From Lysobacteraceae bacterium (GTDB lineage Bacteria > Bdellovibrionota > UBA1018 > JAGTJX01), in NCBI GenBank assembly GCA_023657465.1, contig JAGTJX010000003.1, positions 195,436 to 259,435 on the forward strand: 64,000 nucleotides of DNA, read 5' to 3'. A program made the translations under genes and the position numbers. Shown piece by piece: positions 47,046 through 55,535 of the stretch (positions are counted from its first letter, which is position 1; every line of letters begins with the position of its first letter). The notes under the pieces were generated by a model. The model saw only the letters and a program-made list of their open reading frames with translations, was not told the origin of the DNA and did no database searches.

Positions 47046-48050
47046 ATGAACTCATTCTTCTCTCTCACTCCAGACGCTATCTTAGACAGCGTCGAGCTTG
47101 ATATGGCCGAGCAGAAGCCAGGCACAAGACTCACGGGTCGTGCCATTGCACTAAACAGCCTAGAGAACCGAGTTTATGATCTCGAGTACAATGACGAGAC
47201 TAATGTTGTGGCTAAGTTCTATCGACCGGGTCGTTGGAATCGCGAACAAATTCTAGAAGAACATGCTTTCACTCAGAAACTCGCAGACAACGAAGTGCCT
47301 GCTGTCGCTCCGTTTGTTCTGAAAAATGGATCTACAATCGGGAATACTCTAGATGGAATCTTCTTCGCTGTGTTTCCGAAAGTCCGAGGACGGATTTTAG
47401 ATGAATTGAAAAAAGAACACTTAGAGAAACTAGGCCGTCTCCTGGGTCGAATGCATAACATCGGAGAGACTCATGTGACGAAGCACAGACGTGAGCTCAA
47501 TCTCAAGCAATGGGTCGATGACTCAATTGAGACTTTACTTCAGACTCAGACGTCTAACTCTCCAATGTTCCAGCGCTACGTGATGAGCGTGAAACCTCTC
47601 CAAGCAGAATTTCATAGACTGTTTAAGATGTCTGGCCTCGTTTACACCCACGGTGATTGTCACTTAGGTAACGTCTTATGGGATTCGCATGCGAATCCTT
47701 TCTTCTTAGACTTCGATGACTCCATGAGAGCTCCACCCGTTCAAGACTTCTGGATGATCATCCGAGGACGTGACGAAGAGGCCGTCGTGCAACGCAAGAT
47801 TCTGATTAACTCTTACGAAAGTTTCCGTGAATTCGACGATTCCTCACTCAAGTGGATTGAACCCATGAGGATCATGCGGATCATTCACTACTCAGCATGG
47901 ATTGCGCGCAGAATAGAAGATCCTTCGTTCACTCGTGCGTTTCCTCTTTTCGGATCCGATTCCTACTGGCAGAATGAAGTACAAGCCATAGAGGACGCTA
48001 AGAACGCATGGGAATCATCCAGACAATCGCCGCAACACTATTCGCACTAG
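47046..48050 (+). CDS. SrkA/RdoA-like stress-response kinase
   Basis: The 334-residue protein is of the APH/YihE kinase group: ENRVYDLEYNDETNVVAKFY (ATP-binding Lys), THGDCHLGNVLWD (catalytic loop, near 202) and FLDFDDSMRAP (metal Asp). E. coli YihE/SrkA phosphorylates protein Ser/Thr and protects from stress-induced death. It starts 10 bp after trmB and overlaps the next gene by 43 bp. Confidence 0.9.
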   Translation: MNSFFSLTPDAILDSVELDMAEQKPGTRLTGRAIALNSLENRVYDLEYNDETNVVAKFYRPGRWNREQILEEHAFTQKLADNEVPAVAPFVLKNGSTIGNTLDGIFFAVFPKVRGRILDELKKEHLEKLGRLLGRMHNIGETHVTKHRRELNLKQWVDDSIETLLQTQTSNSPMFQRYVMSVKPLQAEFHRLFKMSGLVYTHGDCHLGNVLWDSHANPFFLDFDDSMRAPPVQDFWMIIRGRDEEAVVQRKILINSYESFREFDDSSLKWIEPMRIMRIIHYSAWIARRIEDPSFTRAFPLFGSDSYWQNEVQAIEDAKNAWESSRQSPQHYSH

Positions 48051-48919
48051 CACTTCTCCTAGTCTGGGCAATGGGTGGATGGCACACACCCAAATCCTGG
48101 AAAGAACAATTCACTGAAGCAAATCCCCCAGCTCCTAGAACTCTCACCGTCATCTCTTTCAATACTTCATGGTTCTACGGCATGGGTTCAGAAGGTCCAG
48201 GATACAAGCCTGTATCAGAAGAGCACTTCCTCGAGCGCATTCGTGAAAGCGCAAATTGGATCAAATCTCGCAGCGCTGATCTCGTATTCATGCAGGAAGT
48301 AGATTTCCATGCTTCTCGCTCTCATGGAGTCAATCAACTACGCGAATTCTCTAAACTGAGCGGCCTCACCTATCAAGCAGAAGCCATCAGTTGGAATGTG
48401 AACTATCTCCCGTTCCCCTATTCACCTACTCTTCAATGGGGCAAGATCATCTCAGGTGGTGCCGTCCTCTCCCGAACTCCCATCAAAGAACAAACCGTGA
48501 GCTTACTGAAGAAACCCGATGCGAACTTCTTCCTCTATAATCAGTTTTATCTCTTCAGATATTTGCAGGTAGTAGATTTGGGGTTTGGACTTGCCGTGAA
48601 TTTGCATTTAGAAGCATTCGATTCAGTGAATAGAGAAGAGCATTTCCGAGAGCTCAAACAATGGATCACCAAGAATGCAGATCGTATTTGGATTGTGGGC
48701 GGCGACTTTAATACATCGAAGTTTGAAGGACTGAATCTCTCACCACTGAAGCGAGATGAGGATAGTGAACCTACGTTCCCTTCAAGTGGTGCGAAGGAGC
48801 GTCTCGATCATATTTGGTATAATCCGAAACATCTGAAACCAATAAAACATGAGGTTGGAAGTTCACTCAAAGCGTCCGACCACCATCCCATTTCAAGTCA
48901 ATTTCTTATATTAAAATGA
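48008..48919 (+). CDS. Membrane-anchored or exported EEP-family protein
   Basis: The 303-residue protein has an N-terminal hydrophobic segment (TIAATLFALALLLVWAMGG), then an EEP-fold catalytic domain with VISFNTSW, FMQEVDFH, GGDFNTSK, ERLDHIWYN and ASDHHPISSQF. Its substrate is unknown. It overlaps the SrkA-like gene by 43 bp. It is the second EEP protein in the window and is not close in sequence to the one at 44 kb. Confidence 0.88.
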   Translation: MGIIQTIAATLFALALLLVWAMGGWHTPKSWKEQFTEANPPAPRTLTVISFNTSWFYGMGSEGPGYKPVSEEHFLERIRESANWIKSRSADLVFMQEVDFHASRSHGVNQLREFSKLSGLTYQAEAISWNVNYLPFPYSPTLQWGKIISGGAVLSRTPIKEQTVSLLKKPDANFFLYNQFYLFRYLQVVDLGFGLAVNLHLEAFDSVNREEHFRELKQWITKNADRIWIVGGDFNTSKFEGLNLSPLKRDEDSEPTFPSSGAKERLDHIWYNPKHLKPIKHEVGSSLKASDHHPISSQFLILK

Positions 48920-49159
48920 TATTAACTTTTCTAATTACCTTAATATTAAATTTTTTAGCTCAATAGCTCATACGCAAGTATACGAAGTGATTAATCCTGC
49001 ATGCGAAGCCTATATTGTAGAAAATGGTGCTTGAAAGAAAATAACAGGACTCCCATTCCAACAAGCAAGTGATCTTTAGCTCTAGCAATGGAACAAGCGA
49101 AAGAAACACAGCAAACCCATGGGTCTCACAAAACACGAGTCACCATCGACACAACTTAA
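48916..49159 (+). pseudogene. Probable broken small secreted-protein gene
   Basis: An ATG overlapping the preceding stop codon (ATGA) opens a signal-peptide-like frame (MILTFLITLILNFLAQ) that ends at a TAG (48964-48966). In the next frame a plausible mature sequence follows (AHTQVYEVINPACEAYIVE), stops at a TGA, continues in frame (KKITGLPFQQAS), and shifts again to SLALAMEQAKETQQTHG, ending at 49159. I read this as one small secreted-protein gene with two frameshifts and a nonsense codon. The remaining bases up to 49291 hold the promoter of the SLT gene. Confidence 0.5.
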
Positions 49160-49291
49160 ACAACATCAGTTTAAAAACGTTGTCACTTTTTACAACTTTC
49201 ATTTTTTTGTGCATCTCTAATTTCGATCCTATAAAAACTGCCCTCATTTCAAGCTCTTAAGTTTGGCATCGACCTTGCTTTATCTAATGGT

Positions 49292-50041
49292 ATGAAGACA
49301 ATCAAATTAGCATTAGCAACTTTACTAGTTTCAAACGTTTCTTTCGCAACTCTGATGGATCCTTCCTTCACAGAAGGTTCACAGTTTGGCCGCGAACTCA
49401 GTGTTCGTGCTAAGCACGCAAAAGAACTTATGGGTGGCCGTTACCGCAAGAGCATCGTTAAAGTGACTGAGAAGGTCGGCGAGATGGATGATATGGTTTT
49501 CGATCTAGTTGAGAAGCGCCTTCCAGAAAAGTACAAGTCACAGAGCGAAGCTGTTGCTCAAACAATCATTGAGCAAGCTCAGAAGTATTCTTTCGACCCT
49601 GTATTCCTTATGGCTGTGATAGCTAATGAGTCTAGCTTCAATCCAGAAGTTGTAGGAACTTCTGGTGAGATCGGCCTCATGCAGATCCTCCCTAAGACTG
49701 CAAAATGGTTCGCCAAAAAAGCTGACTTAGGCATGGGACGTATCACTGATAAAACATTAAGAAACCCTGTGAAGAACATCCAAATCGGAGCTGCTTATAT
49801 GGCTTACCTCCGCGGTGAATTCGATGCTCACGGCCAACTTTATCTCGCTGCTTACAACATGGGCAAAGTAAACGTGAAGCGTGCTCTTGCAAGATCCATC
49901 ATGCCGAAAGACTACGCAGGACATGTAATGAATCGTTACATCAACTTCTATACTGAGATCCGCACTCTACATAACGATCAAATGTTAGCTGCAGCTGAAC
50001 GTATGATCTCTAGCAAGTCTTCAGAAGCAGTTGTAGAATAA
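49292..50041 (+). CDS. SLT-domain lytic transglycosylase
   Basis: The 249-residue exported protein has a signal peptide (LALATLLVSNVSFA) and a Slt70-type domain (about 90-230). The catalytic Glu is in IANESSFNPEV (near residue 112), followed by GEIGLMQILPKTA and YLAAYNMGKVNV. It cleaves peptidoglycan glycan strands. It is smaller and simpler than the MltD-like enzyme at 8 kb. No lipobox is seen, so it is probably soluble in the periplasm. Confidence 0.9.
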   Translation: MKTIKLALATLLVSNVSFATLMDPSFTEGSQFGRELSVRAKHAKELMGGRYRKSIVKVTEKVGEMDDMVFDLVEKRLPEKYKSQSEAVAQTIIEQAQKYSFDPVFLMAVIANESSFNPEVVGTSGEIGLMQILPKTAKWFAKKADLGMGRITDKTLRNPVKNIQIGAAYMAYLRGEFDAHGQLYLAAYNMGKVNVKRALARSIMPKDYAGHVMNRYINFYTEIRTLHNDQMLAAAERMISSKSSEAVVE

Positions 50042-50106
50042 GAATAGTCAAAGAGACTCAATTTTTACTTATCGTACATTCGAATGATTTGATCGAGATT
50101 TACATT

Positions 50107-50667
50107 TCACAGGAATCTCATCAACTCATCAGTCAGTGCGAGACGATACCATACTCGTGCATCACCTGTAGCGTAGAACACCTGATCCGTGCTTACTGTA
50201 TTAATGGGATTCTCTCGGATAGCAGAGATTTTCTTAATTTTGAACTCGGGATTATATTTGCCTCTTAAATTCATCAGAATGCGCAAGGTACGAACAAATA
50301 AATCTTCACCAAATACATTCCAATTTCTTAAGTAGGTATCATGATTGCTTAGACCAAACCTTGAAGAAACCTCATTGAACTGTTTCTAAAAAAGATTCAC
50401 TCTTCACTATGTACTGCGGGATGTATTCTTTCTCCCACTTGCCATAAAATGTAAAAAGTTTTCTAAAATCAGACTGGTACAAAGAGTTCCAAGATCGACC
50501 TATAGAAAGCACGCTCAATAAAAAATCTTGGGACTGATTATTTTTTTGTTATCGAACTTAAGCGGCATGAACTCCCATTCAATTCCGATGGAGCGACTGA
50601 GCTTAAAACAACATTGATCGATAGCAGCCGCAGTCCAAAACTGAATGAGAATTTGTATAAAAAACAT
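50107..50667 (-). pseudogene. Broken gene of unknown function
   Basis: The minus strand reads as one protein of about 185 residues in three pieces. The first runs from an ATG at 50667 (MFFIQILIQFWTAAAIDQCC to EWEFMPLKFDNK). After a shift in an A-run near 50545 it reads NQSQDFLLSVLSIGRSWNSL to YIVKSESF. After a shift in a T-run near 50390 it reads KQFNEVSSRFGLSNHDTYLR to LTDELMRFL, ending at a TGA (50107-50109). Two frameshifts in homopolymers mark it as a pseudogene. I do not recognise the family. Confidence 0.65.
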
Positions 50668-50763
50668 CTCTCACTCATCGGAATTGAACGCGCGCCTCAT
50701 GAGGCAAAGTGATGACATGTCGAGAGTGGCACTATTTTATATATGAGTTTACCCTAACGGAAA

Positions 50764-51393
50764 TCAATTAGACCAACTCAGCTCGAAACAAACCTCACCG
50801 CGCTCAAGATATTTCTTCTCAAAATGCGTGCGTGGATCAAACCCTAGAGTGAGCTCTTTTCTCTCTTCAAGCTTAAGTCCATATTGCTGAGTAAATGCGA
50901 CCTCCGCCTCATCCGCATAATATTTCATGTTCGTGACCAGCGTGAGTCTGCCACCCGGTTTTAGAGTCGTCACTAAGTGACTGGTGAACGGCATTGCGTA
51001 CCAACGTTGATTGAGATGCTTCTTCTTAGGATAGGGATTGGGATACATGATCCAATAATGATCGACCGATGCAGGCTCAATATGGTGCGAGATCCACGAG
51101 ATAGCATTAGCATGGATGGGAATAAGATTAGGGATGGCACCTGGGTCTTTGGCCCTCAGATTCTCTAGCCTGCGTTCGAACTTTCCATAACGCTCACGAG
51201 TATGTTCAATTGCTACATAAAGCGACTCTTGAGATAACGCAGCGCGCTTAATTGGATGTAGCCCTACCCCGCAGCCTATTTCAATCTCTAATCTAGGATA
51301 AACACGCACAAGCCCAGCATCCAAACCCTGCGCAATTGCAGGTTTTGGGGTCTTCAGAGGGTCGAAGGATCTGAGTAGAGGCGCCTGATTCAT
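50764..51393 (-). CDS. Second TrmB-like tRNA guanine-N7 methyltransferase
   Basis: The 209-residue SAM enzyme has the TrmB SAM loop IEIGCGVGLHP and a modified signature YPNPYPKKKHLNQRWY in place of PDPWPKKRH, with Asn for the first Asp. It is a distant paralogue of the trmB at 46 kb. The altered signature may change position or substrate (another tRNA site or another RNA), or it may be the lineage's second m7G enzyme. It points towards the decayed gene at 50.1-50.7 kb and divergently from tRNA-Asp. Confidence 0.85.
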   Translation of the reverse strand: MNQAPLLRSFDPLKTPKPAIAQGLDAGLVRVYPRLEIEIGCGVGLHPIKRAALSQESLYVAIEHTRERYGKFERRLENLRAKDPGAIPNLIPIHANAISWISHHIEPASVDHYWIMYPNPYPKKKHLNQRWYAMPFTSHLVTTLKPGGRLTLVTNMKYYADEAEVAFTQQYGLKLEERKELTLGFDPRTHFEKKYLERGEVCFELSWSN

Positions 51394-51488
51394 CTGTTGG
51401 GTGAGCTAACACTTCTCTGCGTGATTGACAACGCAGGGCAATTTCGATTAACAATTGGTTTCTCACACGTCCAAAAAGTTAGTTATGC

Positions 51489-51565
51489 GGGGGCGTAGTT
51501 GAGTTGGTTACAACGTCGCCCTGTCACGGCGAAGGTCGAGGGTTCGAGTCCCTTCGCTCCCGCCA
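51489..51565 (+). tRNA. tRNA-Asp (anticodon GTC)
   Basis: A 77-nt cloverleaf: acceptor GGGGGCG / CGCTCCC with one G-U pair, D arm GTTGAGTTGGTTACAAC, anticodon loop CTGTCAC (GTC at 51523-51525), T loop TTCGAGT, discriminator G and an encoded CCA. The acceptor 3' end and the adjacent downstream bases are repeated at 53132-53201, as at a tRNA integration site. Confidence 0.97.
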
Positions 51566-51629
51566 TTAATTTTCAGAACAATATCAAATAGATTTTCAAT
51601 AAGGGCATTAGTACTCTCGAACCCATGAT
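51559..51629. repeat. Left copy of tRNA-Asp 3'-end direct repeat (att-like)
   Basis: It comprises the last 7 bases of tRNA-Asp plus TT (CCCGCCATT, 51559-51567), a 6-nt variable spacer, a 35-bp block identical to 53146-53180 (51574-51608), and about 21 further bases with two mismatches that run into the start codon of the metallopeptidase gene at 51625. Confidence 0.85.
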
Positions 51630-53067
51630 CACCTTCCTAGCTCTCCTTCTCTCAAGCTCTCTACATGCAGCACAAATCGAATATCGCCTCAATCCAATTC
51701 ACGGACTAGTCAACTTTGCTGAAACTGCATCAGGAATGCCCCACCGCTCAAAAACATTGAAAGAATACTTTGAAAAAAGCGACATCAACACTACTGAAGT
51801 GCGATCCATTCTTGAGCAGTTCAAAAAATCCTATGAAGATTTGAGTGTGAATTTTTCTTACCGAGGATTTCCAAACTCAAGAAAACTGGGTAATTCTGGT
51901 GAAACACTTTTCATGATTCAAAGTGTCTTCGCAAAAGACATCACTGATTTAGAGTCAAGAACAGAGGGTTATCTTTCTCTCTCTCAACACCGCAAACTCA
52001 TGGATGCACTCAAGGCATTGCTACCTTATTACGAAAAAAGCATTTGGAATCCATCTCTGAAAAAAATAAAAAACAAGAAATCAACTTTAGAACAACTTTC
52101 AAAGAAAGCCGAAATTAATAATCTTTTCGATTTAGCATCAACGTTTTACGGAGCAAATTGGCCTACAGATAAAAAATTTGTCATTGCACTGTATCCCATC
52201 CCTGGGGAACGCGGTCATGCCACGGCCGAGTCGCTTGAAAGTGTGGAATCTGTAGGAATACTCACCGATGAAAAAACTGATGCTGAAAGTTTTGGCGTCC
52301 TGTTTCACGAACTTTGTCATAGCCTCTACAATACTCAAGATGCCTCATTCCAAGAGCAGTTTGAAAAATGGTTTGATATTGAAAAATCGACCTTTGGGAA
52401 TTTAACCCAATACCGAATCAATGAAGTTTTAGCGACCGCACTTGGGAATGGTTTTGCTTTTGAAAGAGCCTCTGGAAAACCAGATGAGGGTTCTTGGTAC
52501 AATAACAAATACATTAATGGCCTTGCAAAAGGAATTTACCCCCTGCTCAAGGAATACCTTTCTCAAAGGAAACAAATCGATAAAAATTTCATCGAAAAAA
52601 CTATTGCCGAATTTCAAAAACGATTCCCAGATGCGCCTTATGATTATTCTAACCTGATGAATAAAGTGGTCATGCTAGTGGATGCTGATCAGCTCAATCG
52701 AACAGACATTAAAAACACATTGAACAAATTATTTAAGGTGAACTCTAGGAGTATTTACGATTCGCTGGAAGACGAGAATGGCATCAGCGAACTACAAAGC
52801 TCCCCAAATACTGCAATTGTGATAGTTGCAAATAAAAATCGCGACAAACTCTCTGGCATAGCTAAAAACTTTGAGAAGGCCGAGAAAGTATTTCAAGAAG
52901 CAATAGACTCCACTGAAGATGGCTTATGGTGGACGCAACTATCTCCAGGGCGCTCTTTACTCATCTTGAAAGCAGACTCAACAAAAGGGGTTCTTGAAAT
53001 ATTTACTCAGATGCAAGAGCCTGCCCAAGTTGACCCATCTAGACATAGACAGATGCTCAAATTGTAG
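51625..53067 (+). CDS. Exported zinc-metallopeptidase-like protein between tRNA repeats
   Basis: The 480-residue protein has a signal peptide (ITFLALLLSSSLHAA) and a gluzincin-type zinc site: H228-E229-x-x-H232 (LFHELCHSLYN) with a probable third ligand Glu near 266 (NEVLATALG). No propeptide or other domain is clear. It lies wholly between the two att-like repeats, just after tRNA-Asp. Its start codon lies inside the left repeat, so it and the acetyltransferase gene downstream begin with the same upstream sequence. The peptidase role is inferred from the motif. Confidence 0.78.
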   Translation: MITFLALLLSSSLHAAQIEYRLNPIHGLVNFAETASGMPHRSKTLKEYFEKSDINTTEVRSILEQFKKSYEDLSVNFSYRGFPNSRKLGNSGETLFMIQSVFAKDITDLESRTEGYLSLSQHRKLMDALKALLPYYEKSIWNPSLKKIKNKKSTLEQLSKKAEINNLFDLASTFYGANWPTDKKFVIALYPIPGERGHATAESLESVESVGILTDEKTDAESFGVLFHELCHSLYNTQDASFQEQFEKWFDIEKSTFGNLTQYRINEVLATALGNGFAFERASGKPDEGSWYNNKYINGLAKGIYPLLKEYLSQRKQIDKNFIEKTIAEFQKRFPDAPYDYSNLMNKVVMLVDADQLNRTDIKNTLNKLFKVNSRSIYDSLEDENGISELQSSPNTAIVIVANKNRDKLSGIAKNFEKAEKVFQEAIDSTEDGLWWTQLSPGRSLLILKADSTKGVLEIFTQMQEPAQVDPSRHRQMLKL

Positions 53068-53131
53068 AAATAGACACCGCGTCAAACGGCCACATTCCTC
53101 ATGCACCACGTTCTAAAGGCGTCCACTACAC

Positions 53132-53201
53132 CCCGCCATTTTTTACAGAACAATATCAAATAGATTTTCAATAAGGGCATGAGTACTCTCGAACTCATGA
53201 T
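53132..53201. repeat. Right copy of tRNA-Asp 3'-end direct repeat (att-like)
   Basis: CCCGCCATT (53132-53140) matches the tRNA-Asp 3' end, and 53146-53180 is identical to 51574-51608; the following 21 bases differ at two positions. It leads directly into the acetyltransferase gene. The rest of the tRNA is not repeated here. Confidence 0.85.
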
Positions 53202-54099
53202 TGCTTCTACGCAGTTTAAGACTCTCTTTTTCTTCTCATCCGCAGGGTTCTATCTCACGGAAATTAAGCGACTCGATAGTGAACCTACTGCTGCAAAATC
53301 AGAAGTATATCGCTGGCTTCTCATCTCCAAGCAATCCTCACACATTCTTCCTCTTGAATTTGTCTCAATGGAGATTGAAGAAAACCAAGAACACAGAACA
53401 TTTGTTAATGCATCGTTTGAGTTCAGTCAAACGAATGGCAAGCTATCCATACTAGGAAACGACATTGAATTCACCAACGCACAACTTAAAAATATTCCAG
53501 AACAAGTCACCGAAAAGATTCATAATTATTTAGGCTCAGTATCAGCTCATCTTCAGTCTAGCTCAAAAATAAAAATATCGCTTCACCCACCAAAGCCTTC
53601 AGATGCATCCTATTTTAATGATTGGATAAAAAATGAATCCTCTATCCGGTATTCTCTCACCCGCTTTCATCAACTCACAGACGAACAGGAAGTGAACAGA
53701 TGGTTTTTCTCCACCATGACGAACGGAAATAGCTTTTCCACGATCATCTGCAATACTGACACAAATGAACCCATTGGATCTGCTGGTCTTTCAAACTTAA
53801 ATACTATTGATAAAACCGCAGAATGCTTTATTTTTATCGAAAATCAGAATTTCTGGAATAAGGTCATAGCGTCTGTAGTTACGAAGGAGATCACTGCGTA
53901 TGGATTCAAATCGCTCAACCTACACCGTATATTCTTAACGGCTTCTGCTAAAAACACACATGGAATCAGAGCGTATCAAAGGGCAGGATTTGTTCATGAA
54001 GGCGTCATGCGAGAAGCTTTTTTTCGAAATAATGAGCGCTCAGACAAAGTCATTATGGGACTTCTTCGGAAAGAATGGAAATCTCTGACCTTCCCCTAA
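53179..54099 (+). CDS. RimJ/RimL-type GNAT acetyltransferase with an extra N-terminal domain
   Basis: The 306-residue protein has a GNAT domain in the second half (about 132-300): ISLHPPKPSDASYFNDWI, GSAGLSNLNTIDKTAECFIF, SASAKNTHGIRAYQRAGFVHEG. This is the RimJ/RimL subfamily that acetylates protein N-termini or small amines. Residues 1-125 are not GNAT and are unrecognised. The upstream bases and start are inside the right repeat; the ATG at 53197 aligns with the metallopeptidase start and is an alternative to 53179. Confidence 0.82.
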   Translation: MSTLELMIASTQFKTLFFFSSAGFYLTEIKRLDSEPTAAKSEVYRWLLISKQSSHILPLEFVSMEIEENQEHRTFVNASFEFSQTNGKLSILGNDIEFTNAQLKNIPEQVTEKIHNYLGSVSAHLQSSSKIKISLHPPKPSDASYFNDWIKNESSIRYSLTRFHQLTDEQEVNRWFFSTMTNGNSFSTIICNTDTNEPIGSAGLSNLNTIDKTAECFIFIENQNFWNKVIASVVTKEITAYGFKSLNLHRIFLTASAKNTHGIRAYQRAGFVHEGVMREAFFRNNERSDKVIMGLLRKEWKSLTFP

Positions 54100-54113
54100 G
54101 CATGTACCGCCCA

Positions 54114-54745
54114 TTAAGGAGTGGGCATTGGAATGCTGAGTGGCGGGAGTCCTATTGTTGCACAAGGAGTAGAACCAGCAGTACCCGAAACAGGTCCACC
54201 TAAAGTTCCCGCTTCATCCCCATGAGAGGCTTTGATGCATGTTTTTTTAGGATCAACGACTTCAAGCATCTGCACATGAGGTAATCCACATCCAGATAGT
54301 GGAGACTGTGTTAACCATTCTCCAGCGAGTTGAGTGAGTGCATCCATTCTGAGAGACACGATTCTGAGCTTCGCAAAACCATCAGAAGCAAACTGATCTG
54401 CTTTCAACGTATCACTCACGAATTCCAAATACCCTTCGTTCAGATTCAGCGCAACTGACAACGGTTCGATCATCAAGCGCACGTCTTTACCTTGAGATAC
54501 GGAACAGGTGTCTACGGCATTACGTAGAATTGAAAAGTTATCTTTAATTTCTTCTGCATCGGTTTGAGATTTTACTAAAAGCGTTTCCCAAGAATTCGAA
54601 AGCTTTGTGTCTAAATCGGGAGAGATATCGATCAAAGCTTTGGTTTTCTCTAGATCTAATAGAATTTTGTCTAAATTCACTGTGGATTACATCCACCTAA
54701 TGAACTAGCCAATAACAGTGCCGTAATGAATTTGAATTTTGTCAT
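54114..54745 (-). pseudogene. Lipoprotein gene frameshifted after the lipobox
   Basis: From an ATG at 54745 the minus strand encodes a clear lipoprotein signal peptide (FITALLLASSLGGCNPQ) that ends at a TGA (54677-54679). A one-base shift continues into a long open frame (NLDKILLDLEKTKALIDI to LPPLSIPMPTP, ending at 54114). That frame otherwise has only a GTG at 54680 and no signal peptide. The mature part has four Cys and a Gly/Pro-rich end. I read this as one lipoprotein gene with a single frameshift, real or from sequencing. The function is unknown. Confidence 0.7.
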
Positions 54746-54861
54746 AGTAGCGTACCAGAACACACTCGACACTAAGCGTCAACGCCTAAACATACATCCT
54801 GCTATTTATTACATAAAACAAATTCACAAAATAAAGCCAGATTTGATAGAAACAGCCTCTC

Positions 54862-55530
54862 ATGATGCTTTCTTTAATCAAACTATTCACTATCATCTAC
54901 TTGTCACAAGCTTCTCTAGCCTTCGCTCACGATCATTATCAATACTCCTACTATTCAGTTCTGATGAATCAGACGAAAGGTACATTTAATTCAACCCTTA
55001 CCCGCAAGTGCAAAAGACGTCTGAGAAAATTCTTTCGAAGCGGCAACACCTTACGAATACCCGAGTTAGAAAAAGCGAAGTTTTCTGCTTTAAATCATTC
55101 AACTTTTTACCATTACACATTCAGCAAAACCGTCGAATCAAACGTATTGAACAACGACATAGATTCTTTTTTTGTATTCAACAGAGTTGAGAGACAAAGA
55201 GGCAACTCAACAAGTGTCTATGTAGCAAAAGACCCAGTCAGCTCATCGATGTATGGTGATATTCAAATTAAATTCGAACTTAACCCCCAAGCAGTCATTC
55301 TGAAATACGATGATAATCAATTAAAAGAACTAGTGCTGTCTAGCTTTCCAGAAACTTCTACTTGTTGGGGCGACCTCAGTATTGCTTCTCAAGAAAACGC
55401 TTACCTAAATTTGGTCTTAGAAGAAAATGATATTGATTTATACGCTTATTTTGAAGCACGTGACTGGTATCAACTCATTAAAAGAACGAATATCAAAAGC
55501 GTATCAATCGGCAAATTCAAGGAGTGGTAA
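54862..55530 (+). CDS. Exported protein, possibly ADP-ribosyltransferase-like
   Basis: The 222-residue protein has a signal peptide (LFTIIYLSQASLAFA). The middle of the mature part (STFYHYTFSKTVESN, then TSVYVAKDPVSSSMYGDIQI) recalls the H...Y core of PARP-type ADP-ribosyltransferase folds (a His in an FYHYT strand and a Tyr in a VYVAKDP strand). A third catalytic residue cannot be placed. It lies among broken secreted-protein genes and is itself intact. A toxin-like role is possible but unproven. Confidence 0.72.
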   Translation: MMLSLIKLFTIIYLSQASLAFAHDHYQYSYYSVLMNQTKGTFNSTLTRKCKRRLRKFFRSGNTLRIPELEKAKFSALNHSTFYHYTFSKTVESNVLNNDIDSFFVFNRVERQRGNSTSVYVAKDPVSSSMYGDIQIKFELNPQAVILKYDDNQLKELVLSSFPETSTCWGDLSIASQENAYLNLVLEENDIDLYAYFEARDWYQLIKRTNIKSVSIGKFKEW

Positions 55531-55535
55531 ACTTC

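Noticed and set aside
49069-49260. 63-codon frame before the SLT transglycosylase
   Set aside because: Composition and lack of ribosome-binding site argue against it; a different frame there fits a broken secreted-protein gene better.
50577-50690. 13-bp inverted repeat (TTCAATTCCGATG) around the 5' end of the broken gene at 50.1-50.7 kb
   Set aside because: No transposase, no target-site duplication and one arm lies in coding sequence; could be chance.
54726-54989. 87-codon frame overlapping the start of the exported ART-like protein
   Set aside because: It is in another frame of the region that codes for a clear signal peptide from 54862.
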